A model generated the notes under the pieces. That model had not been told where the DNA came from. It did no database searches and saw nothing but the letters and a program-made list of their open reading frames with translations. From Zipacnadum sp036504235 (GTDB lineage Bacteria > Armatimonadota > Zipacnadia > Zipacnadales > Zipacnadaceae): a stretch of 9,505 nt of DNA. Both the position numbers and the translations under genes were made by a program. Numbering within the stretch: position 1 is the first letter of the stretch; each line of letters begins with the position of its first letter. Location of the stretch: NCBI GenBank assembly GCA_036504235.1, contig DASXVN010000075.1, positions 1-9,505 on the forward strand, given 5' to 3'. This document shows positions 5,364-9,505 of this stretch, piece after piece.

Positions 5364-6191
5364 ATGCCCTCGCACCGCCTCTATCTCGCCGATAGCCGCC
5401 GCCTGCCGGAGTTGGCGGACGACTCCGTCCACTTGGTCGTGACTTCCCCCCCGTACTGGTGCCTCAAGGACTACGCCCACCCTGGCCAGATCGGCTACGA
5501 GCAACCCTACGCGGAGTACCTCGGCGACCTGCGCCAGGTGCTGGCCGAGTGCCTGCGGGTGCTGCAGCCCGGCTGCCGGGCGGCGGTGAACCTGGGTGAC
5601 CAATACCTGCGCGCCACCGAGCACGGGCGCTACCGGGTGCAGCCGATTCCGGCGGACCTGACCGTCGCCGGGCGCGAGCTGGGCTTTGACTTCATGGGGC
5701 AGATCCTCTGGCGCAAGATCTCCACCACGCAGACCTCCGGCGGCGGCGCGTGGATGGGCTCCACCTACTACCCTCGCGACGGGCAGATCACTTACGAACA
5801 TGAGTATATCTTGCTCTTCCGCAAGCCCGGCCGCGGCCCGCGCCCGACCCTTGAGCAAAAGGAGCGCAGCCGGCTGACCAAGGAGGAGCGTTCCGCTTGG
5901 TTCCGCGGGGTCTGGGACGACCTGCCGCCCACCCGGCAGGAGGGGCACGTGGCGATGTTCCCGCTGGAGCTACCCCGGCGGATCATCCGCATGTACTCGT
6001 TCTGGGGCGAGACGGTGCTGGACCCCTTCGCGGGCAGCGGCACCACCCTGGCCGCCGCCGAACAGGAGGGGCGCCAGGGGGTCGGCTACGAGCTGAACCC
6101 GGCTTTTGAGCCGATGATCCGGGAGAAAGTGGAGGCGCAGCGGCGGGCGGAGGGGGACTATGGGCTGGAGGTAAGGCGGCGGATTGACTGA
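5364..6191 (+). CDS. Beta-class DNA methyltransferase (N6_N4_Mtase family, probably N4-cytosine), orphan
   Basis: Transfers a methyl group from S-adenosylmethionine to an exocyclic amino group in a specific DNA sequence. Of the 275 residues, the catalytic motif IV TSPPYW is at 27-32 and the AdoMet-binding motif I DPFAGSGTT at 220-228. This IV-before-I order defines the beta class, with the target-recognition region expected between them (roughly 100-200, including ILWRKIS and YEHEYILLFRKPG). SPPY rather than DPPY favours N4-cytosine as product, though N6-adenine cannot be excluded. The target site cannot be read from sequence. ATG 5364 is chosen from the promoter position and GGTGA (5353-5357). 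No restriction endonuclease lies beside it: upstream is spoVS and downstream a toxin-antitoxin pair, so it looks like an orphan methylase with a regulatory or protective role, or the remnant of a restriction-modification system. Confidence 0.92.
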   Translation: MPSHRLYLADSRRLPELADDSVHLVVTSPPYWCLKDYAHPGQIGYEQPYAEYLGDLRQVLAECLRVLQPGCRAAVNLGDQYLRATEHGRYRVQPIPADLTVAGRELGFDFMGQILWRKISTTQTSGGGAWMGSTYYPRDGQITYEHEYILLFRKPGRGPRPTLEQKERSRLTKEERSAWFRGVWDDLPPTRQEGHVAMFPLELPRRIIRMYSFWGETVLDPFAGSGTTLAAAEQEGRQGVGYELNPAFEPMIREKVEAQRRAEGDYGLEVRRRID

Positions 6192-6222
6192 GGGGCGGGG
6201 GAGTGCTATCATTTTGATAGCA
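6184..6222 (+). promoter_or_regulatory. Promoter with overlapping palindromic operator for the toxin-antitoxin operon
   Basis: TTGACT (6184-6189, 5 of 6 to the -35 consensus) and TATCAT (6207-6212, 5 of 6 to the -10) are exactly 17 nt apart. The -35 box lies in the last codons and stop of the methyltransferase gene. A perfect palindrome, TGCTATCA-TTT-TGATAGCA (6204-6222, 8-bp arms), covers the -10 box. This is the arrangement expected for repression by the ribbon-helix-helix antitoxin alone or with its toxin. Confidence 0.75.
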
Positions 6223-6236
6223 AAGGAGTGAGAGAG

Positions 6237-6476
6237 ATGCCCAATGTGTTGATACGGGACCTGCCCGCGGACATGGTCGAACGATTGAAGGCCCTCGCGG
6301 CACACCGGGGACGCTCGATGCAACAGGAACTGCGGCGGATTATCGCGCGCGAAACCGGGTACTCATTGCTGGAGACGTACGAGGCCGCGCAGCGCATCTC
6401 CGAGGAGTTTCGGGCGGAGGGCCGCACGTTCTCCGACAGCACCGAACTGGTTCGCGAGGACCGGGACTCACGGTGA
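6237..6476 (+). CDS. vapB: FitA/VapB-type ribbon-helix-helix antitoxin
   Basis: Antitoxin of a type II toxin-antitoxin pair. Its N-terminal ribbon-helix-helix domain binds the operon's own operator and its C-terminal tail wraps and inhibits the toxin. The 79 residues show the FitA-like signature at the N-terminus (VLIRDLPADMVERLKALAAH followed by RGRSMQQELRRII, about 4-36): a short beta strand and two helices. The C-terminal half is polar and acidic (EEFRAEGRTFSDSTEL), as expected of a toxin-binding tail. ATG 6237 is the start because AAGGAG (6223-6228) lies 8 nt before it. A GTG at 6228 is in frame but overlaps that ribosome-binding site. The stop overlaps the vapC start by 4 nt (GTGA), so translation is coupled. 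Confidence 0.9.
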   Translation: MPNVLIRDLPADMVERLKALAAHRGRSMQQELRRIIARETGYSLLETYEAAQRISEEFRAEGRTFSDSTELVREDRDSR

Positions 6477-6922
6477 CGACAGCCTCACGTGTCTACGTAC
6501 TTGATGTGTCCGTGGCTCTCAAGTGGTTCCTCGCCGAGGAGGACAAGCCGCAAGCGATGGCCCTCCTGCGAGAGGCAAATGAGCTTAGCTGTACACTGCG
6601 CGCTCCCGATTTCCTGGTAGTCGAGGCGGCGAACGTCGTATGGAAGCGGCACCGTCGAGGCGAGGTCACCGTGGAAAAGGCCGCGGAGATCATTGAGCGC
6701 ATCGCTTTCGCGCGGCTGGAGTGGACCGCGGCGGTCGAGTTGGTTCCTCGGGCCGCTGCATTGGCGATGGAGTTCGACTGCACGGTCTACGACTCGCTGT
6801 ATCTGGCTCTGGCCGAGGCCTACGAGGCCACGCTGATCACCGCCGACCGCCGGCTGTGTGAGCGTGTGCCGGCGGCGTGGCAGGCGGAACGCATCCAGTT
6901 GCTGCACGATTTCAGCGCCTAA
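6473..6922 (+). CDS. vapC: VapC-type PIN-domain toxin
   Basis: Metal-dependent endoribonuclease toxin; family members cut tRNA or rRNA when freed from antitoxin. The 149 residues cover one complete PIN domain. The expected acidic residues are all present: D11 (VLDVSVALKWF), E51 (PDFLVVEAANVVWK), D107 (TVYDSLYLALAE) and D125 (LITADRRL), so there is no sign of inactivation. Start GTG 6473 overlaps the antitoxin stop. A 13-nt gap leads to the next gene, which may be in the same transcript. The RNA target cannot be inferred from sequence. Confidence 0.93.
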   Translation: MTTASRVYVLDVSVALKWFLAEEDKPQAMALLREANELSCTLRAPDFLVVEAANVVWKRHRRGEVTVEKAAEIIERIAFARLEWTAAVELVPRAAALAMEFDCTVYDSLYLALAEAYEATLITADRRLCERVPAAWQAERIQLLHDFSA

Positions 6923-6935
6923 CCGGAGGCGGAAG

Positions 6936-7904
6936 ATGAACGCGGTAACGGGTCGGGCGCGTCGTCAGTGGGTCGGAGAGGTCGCCGTCGGGCTTTACGC
7001 CGGGGTGGGGGCGGTAATGCTGCGCGGCTATGTGTTCTGGTGTCTGACCATCGCCGTTGCGCACCAACTTACCTCTTCCGAGGGATCGGGACTGGTCCGC
7101 TTCCTCACGAACGGTTTCCCGATGCTGCATTTGGCCACCCTCCTGCCGATCACGGCGCTGCTCGCGTGGCTGTGGATGGCGGGGGCGCGCCGGGCGGAGC
7201 TTCCTACGCGGATTGCGGCAGGTATTATGTTGGCCGTGGCGGGAGTGGCGAGCGCCCGGCACGTCGTTAGGGCAACGCCGGAGCCGCTAGCCTGGATCGC
7301 CCGCCCCGACGTGCAGCTCCTGGGGGCAACGCTGCTCGCGGTGGGCCTGATTCTGTGGCTGCCCACGCCGCGTCGGTGGCGGTCCGCCCTGCGCAGCCGA
7401 ACGGCGCTGGTGCTCCTGATGCTGGTTCCGCTGGCGCCGGTCGTGCTCTACACTCAAATGTCGGTCAACATCAAGGCGAATCTCAGCGCCTCGGAGCAGC
7501 GCGTCCGCCAGGTTCAGGTCCCGGTTCCTCCCGACGCCCTCGACGTGCGGGACAAGCTCTCCGGCGGCGCCCGGTGGATTACCTTTACCGTGCGCGAGAC
7601 CTACCCCTCCACCACCGTGGCCGATTTCTACGCGCGGCACTTCACCTCCCTCGGCTGGCACACCCGCAGCCCTCTCGGGTGGCGCCGTGAGCAATGGTAC
7701 AGCACCCGCCCCACCGGGCCGCAACCGCTGCGCTATGCCGCCATATGGACCAGCCCAGACGGGCAATGGTCTTGCATGGTGTTCCTCACCTACGAAGCGC
7801 CACCGGGCGGCGAGGCCGGCCTGCCTGTCGAGCAGTGGCCTAAGGAGTTGCTGCAGAGGCAGCACGTCGAGATAATGCTGACTCCCGAGCAGTCTCCCAT
7901 CTAG
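6936..7904 (+). CDS. Membrane protein of unknown function with a C-terminal soluble domain
   Basis: I do not recognise this gene. Of 322 residues, the N-terminal half has about five hydrophobic segments (roughly 13-43, 62-83, 92-111, 125-144 and 156-174). The C-terminal part (about 176-322) is soluble. With an odd number of helices it would lie on the opposite side of the membrane from the N-terminus, probably outside. The soluble part contains a compact motif region (214-300): WITFTVRETYPSTTVADFYA, then a short stretch ending SLGW, WRREQWYS, YAAIWTSPDGQW and MVFLTYEAP. This alpha/beta, aromatic-rich pattern of the form 'FYxxxFxxxGW' is one I associate with small domains in uncharacterised proteins of these phyla. 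ATG 6936 has GGAGG (6924-6928) 7 nt upstream. The frame is open back to 6858 but overlaps vapC there. With 13 nt to vapC it is probably co-transcribed with the toxin-antitoxin pair, which need not mean shared function. Confidence 0.8.
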   Translation: MNAVTGRARRQWVGEVAVGLYAGVGAVMLRGYVFWCLTIAVAHQLTSSEGSGLVRFLTNGFPMLHLATLLPITALLAWLWMAGARRAELPTRIAAGIMLAVAGVASARHVVRATPEPLAWIARPDVQLLGATLLAVGLILWLPTPRRWRSALRSRTALVLLMLVPLAPVVLYTQMSVNIKANLSASEQRVRQVQVPVPPDALDVRDKLSGGARWITFTVRETYPSTTVADFYARHFTSLGWHTRSPLGWRREQWYSTRPTGPQPLRYAAIWTSPDGQWSCMVFLTYEAPPGGEAGLPVEQWPKELLQRQHVEIMLTPEQSPI

Positions 7905-7933
7905 GGGAGGAATGAAGGACCGGCGGAGCCGAG

Positions 7934-7983
7934 GGCGTTTCCCGTGGGGCGGCGGCTGCGCTCCCCAGGGGCGGGCAAACGCC
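7934..7983. repeat. Long imperfect hairpin after the membrane-protein gene
   Basis: The outer arms GGCGTTTCCCG (7934-7944) and CGGG-C-AAACGCC (7972-7983, one bulged C) enclose TGGGG (7945-7949) and CCCCA (7963-7967). The first 12 bases equal 1451-1462. It starts 30 nt after the stop codon and may serve as a transcript end, but it lacks a T-tract. Confidence 0.6.
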
Positions 7984-8014
7984 AGCGACGGCGGGGTACG
8001 AGCCCCCGCCCTAC
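7981..8014. repeat. Intact GGCGGGGTACGAGCCCCCGCC repeat
   Basis: Positions 7990-8014 are identical over 25 nt to 55-79. The preceding GCCAGCGACGG (7981-7990-1 onward) also belongs to the unit, since it reappears near the other copies. This is the uninterrupted reference for the split copy at 8234-8292. The two G/C halves around GTACGAG can pair. Confidence 0.8.
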
Positions 8015-8048
8015 AGGACGGCAGAGGCGAACGGCTTCCCCCTCTCGT

Positions 8049-8090
8049 CTGCCGCTGCGCGGCAGCCACTCTCCCCCGCTAGCGGGAGAG
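8049..8090. repeat. Two adjacent hairpins
   Basis: CTGCCGC-TGC-GCGGCAG (8049-8065) is a perfect 7-bp stem. CCCGCTAGCGGG (8075-8086) is a 12-nt palindrome extended by CTCT (8069-8072) and AGAG (8087-8090) across a CC bulge. Confidence 0.65.
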
Positions 8091-8144
8091 AGATAACGGC
8101 GGAGGCGGACGGCGGCCCACCCCGCCCTCGGCGGACCTCGGGCA

Positions 8145-8165
8145 CCCCTCCCGCGGCGGGAGGGG
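8145..8165. repeat. CCCCTCCC hairpin repeat
   Basis: CCCCTCCC (8145-8152) and GGGAGGGG (8158-8165) are perfect 8-bp arms around GCGGC. It is followed by CTACGGCAATGG, resembling the hairpin after recA (1404-1425), which is likewise followed within 12 nt by GGCTACGGCAAAGG. Confidence 0.65.
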
Positions 8166-8233
8166 CTACGGCAATGGATCCGGGAGCGGCGGACGAGGTG
8201 CGGGGGAAGGTTCGTCCCCGGCGGGGGGCGGGC

Positions 8234-8292
8234 GCTAGCGACGGCGGGTACCCTTCGACAGGCTCAGGGCCTGCGGCGTGCCCCCGCCCTAC
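8234..8292. repeat. GGCGGGGTAC-GAGCCCCCGCC repeat interrupted by a CCCTTCGACAGGCTCAGGG repeat
   Basis: Left part GCTAGCGACGGCGGGTAC (8234-8251) and right part GTGCCCCCGCCCTAC (8278-8292) correspond to the two halves of the unit that is intact at 7981-8014, meeting at its GTAC/GAG centre. Between them are 26 nt (8252-8277). The word CCCTTCGACAGGCTCAGGGC (8251-8270) is identical to 1630-1649. Confidence 0.75.
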
Positions 8293-8307
8293 AGTGCGGC
8301 AACGGCT

Positions 8308-8338
8308 GCACCGGCGAGACGCCGGTGCCACTGACGGC
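8308..8338. repeat. Intact ACCGGCGAGACGCCGGT repeat
   Basis: GCACCGGCG-AGA-CGCCGGTGC (8308-8328) is a perfect 9-bp hairpin followed by CACTGACGGC. The 30-nt unit 8309-8338 is the uninterrupted form of 1619-1672, and a degenerate copy lies at 96-125. Confidence 0.8.
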
Positions 8339-8475
8339 CGGGCCGGCCTCGCTTCGCTCGTGCGGCCCCTCCGGGGACCCAACACCTTCCCCCGTGGAGG
8401 CCTCCTCTCCCCCTGCGGCGAAATTCCTTCCTCGATGACTTAGCTTAGATCACGGCTCCCTCGGAGGTTTTCCTT

Positions 8476-9505
8476 ATGTATGCACCGGTTGGCGATACTT
8501 CCTGGTTTACTCATGATCGCTTTGGGTTGTTCTTGCACTGGGGGCTCTATGCGCTGCCGGCGCGGCATGAGTGGATCAAGCAGATGGAGCAGATTCCGGA
8601 CGAGAAGTACCAGACTTACTTCGAGCACTTTGACCCGGACTTGTATGAGCCGGAACGGTGGGCGGCGGCCGCGGCCGGGGCGGGGATGAAGTACTTTGCC
8701 ATCACCACCAAGCATCACGAGGGCTTCGCCCTGTGGGACAGCGCCCTGACCGACTACAAAATCACCAACACCCCGTATGGCCGCGACGCGCTTACGCCGA
8801 TGGTCAACGCCTTTCGCAGTGCCGGGATGAAGGTGGGGCTTTATCACTCGCTGATTGACTGGCACCACCCGCACTTCATCGTTGACGACGTGCATCCGCT
8901 GCGCAACCATCCCGACCGGGCGAAGCTCAATGAGGGGCGCGACCAGCGTAGGTATGCCGAGTATCTGCGCGGGCAGGTGCGGGAATTGCTGACCGGGTTT
9001 GGCGATATCTCGCTGATTTTCTTTGACTTCTCCTACCCCGCGGACGAGAGCAAGTCCAGCGGCTGGATGGGTAAGGGGCACGCCGACTGGGACAGCGAGA
9101 ATCTGCTGGCGATGGTGCGGGAGCTGCAGCCGGGGATTCTGGTCAACGACCGGCTGGACCTCAAGGATGTGCCCGGCGGCTGGGACTACCAGACGCCGGA
9201 GCAGCTCATGGTCAACGCGCAGCCGACCGACAACGGTACGCCGATTGTCTGGGAGACCTGCCAGACGCTCTCCGGAGCGTGGGGCTATCACCGCGATGAG
9301 GCCTCCTGGAAGTCGGTCGAGCAGCTTTTGTTTTTGCTGATTGATACGGTCAGCAAGAACGGGAACCTGCTGCTGAACGTGGGGCCGACGGGGCGCGGGG
9401 AGTTCGACTACCGGGCGCTGGCGGCGCTGGAGGGGATGGGCGAGTGGATGAGCCGGCACAGCCGGGCGATCTACGGCTGCGGGGCGGCGCCCGCGGAGTT
9501 CGCGG
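8476..9505 (+). CDS. Alpha-L-fucosidase, glycoside hydrolase family 29 (partial, 3' end outside the window)
   Basis: Retaining glycosidase releasing L-fucose from glycans. The first 343 codons are open to the window edge; the family is usually about 430-500 residues, so roughly the catalytic barrel is seen. Signatures: DRFGLFLHWGLYALPARHEW at residues 14-33, the substrate-pocket TTKHHEGFALWDS (K79 to S89), SLIDWHHP, the likely nucleophile D184 in LIFFDFSYP, LQPGILVNDRL, VWETCQTLSGAWGYH and the highly typical NGNLLLNVGPTGRGEF near the end. ATG 8476 is fixed by GGAGG (8463-8467) 8 nt upstream. No signal peptide is visible, so the enzyme is probably cytoplasmic and acts on imported oligosaccharides. 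The nucleophile context FFDFSYP differs from the commoner WFDG and suggests a subgroup of GH29. It is not in an operon with anything upstream; 571 bp of repeats precede it. Genes beyond the edge are unknown. Confidence 0.95.
   Translation, partial: MYAPVGDTSWFTHDRFGLFLHWGLYALPARHEWIKQMEQIPDEKYQTYFEHFDPDLYEPERWAAAAAGAGMKYFAITTKHHEGFALWDSALTDYKITNTPYGRDALTPMVNAFRSAGMKVGLYHSLIDWHHPHFIVDDVHPLRNHPDRAKLNEGRDQRRYAEYLRGQVRELLTGFGDISLIFFDFSYPADESKSSGWMGKGHADWDSENLLAMVRELQPGILVNDRLDLKDVPGGWDYQTPEQLMVNAQPTDNGTPIVWETCQTLSGAWGYHRDEASWKSVEQLLFLLIDTVSKNGNLLLNVGPTGRGEFDYRALAALEGMGEWMSRHSRAIYGCGAAPAEFA

Larger units (their letters stand above)
7905..8475. repeat. Gene-free repeat block before the fucosidase gene
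   Basis: This 571-bp stretch has no credible gene; open frames through it are short and consist of translated repeats. It contains hairpin units at 7934-7983, 7990-8014, 8049-8065, 8069-8090 and 8145-8165, the interrupted unit 8234-8292, and 8308-8338. The linker words CTACAGGACGGCAG (8011-8024), GGCTACGGCAATGG (8164-8177) and CTACAGTGCGGCAACGGC (8289-8306) parallel those at 76-94 and 1564-1577. The last 100 bp, to the fucosidase ribosome-binding site, show no repeat and no clear promoter. Confidence 0.85.

Noticed and set aside
6228..6236. GTG 6228 as antitoxin start
   Set aside because: It overlaps the AAGGAG ribosome-binding site that serves ATG 6237.
8174..8443. Plus-strand 89-codon open frame in the second repeat block
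   Set aside because: It runs through the repeats described there; its residues are translated GC-rich repeats and it has no good ribosome-binding site.
8422..8450. Promoter for the fucosidase gene near TTAGAT
   Set aside because: The -10 match is only about 3 of 6 and no -35 box lies at a suitable distance.
7905..8475. Possible CRISPR array in the repeat block
   Set aside because: Repeats are of several different types, irregularly spaced, in both orientations and partly nested; there is no constant repeat-spacer period and no cas gene.
8440..9459. 339-codon open frame on the minus strand opposite the fucosidase
   Set aside because: The plus strand encodes a clear GH29 enzyme through the same bases; the antisense product has no family features.

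Overview
GC-rich bacterial chromosome segment. The gene order recA - recX - rny - ymdB (TIGR00282 phosphodiesterase) - spoVS is a conserved housekeeping block of Gram-positive-like and deep-branching phyla (Bacillota, Deinococcota, Chloroflexota, Armatimonadota and relatives). Together with the intergenic families of short GC-rich hairpin repeats and a GH29 fucosidase, it suggests an Armatimonadota- or Chloroflexota-like, probably free-living organism. That placement is inferred from impression and synteny, not from a search.

Layout, all genes on the + strand. 1-279: a large inverted repeat, then a cluster of three perfect short palindromes just upstream of recA. 280-1350: recA. 1351-1730: 380 bp with no gene, filled with hairpin repeats. 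1731-2366: recX, probably starting at a TTG just past the last repeat. 2466-3998: rny. 3999-4114: three consecutive hairpins. 4115-4903: ymdB. 4907-5251: spoVS, translationally coupled to ymdB, followed by a strong rho-independent terminator (5276-5307) that ends the block. 5318-5346: a good sigma70-type promoter for an orphan beta-class DNA methyltransferase (5364-6191). 6184-6222: promoter plus palindromic operator for a FitA/VapB-type antitoxin (6237-6476) and VapC PIN toxin (6473-6922), with a membrane protein of unknown function (6936-7904) only 13 nt downstream. 7905-8475: 571 bp with no gene, again packed with the same repeat families. 8476-9505: N-terminal 343 codons of a GH29 alpha-L-fucosidase that runs off the window.

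The genes fall into three functional groups: recombination and its modulation (RecA, RecX); RNA turnover and developmental signalling (RNase Y, YmdB, SpoVS); and an accessory stretch (orphan methyltransferase, toxin-antitoxin pair, unknown membrane protein, glycoside hydrolase). I did not find a clear new defence or biosynthetic system. The most unusual signal is in the non-coding DNA. Several families of short hairpin repeats recur, joined by a shared linker word. A 20-bp repeat (CCCTTCGACAGGCTCAGGGC) has landed in the loop or near-loop of two different hairpin families, and an uninterrupted copy of each family is also present in the window. This looks like a miniature mobile sequence that targets hairpins. 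The cluster of palindromes before recA is a second candidate for something undescribed, possibly this lineage's SOS operator.
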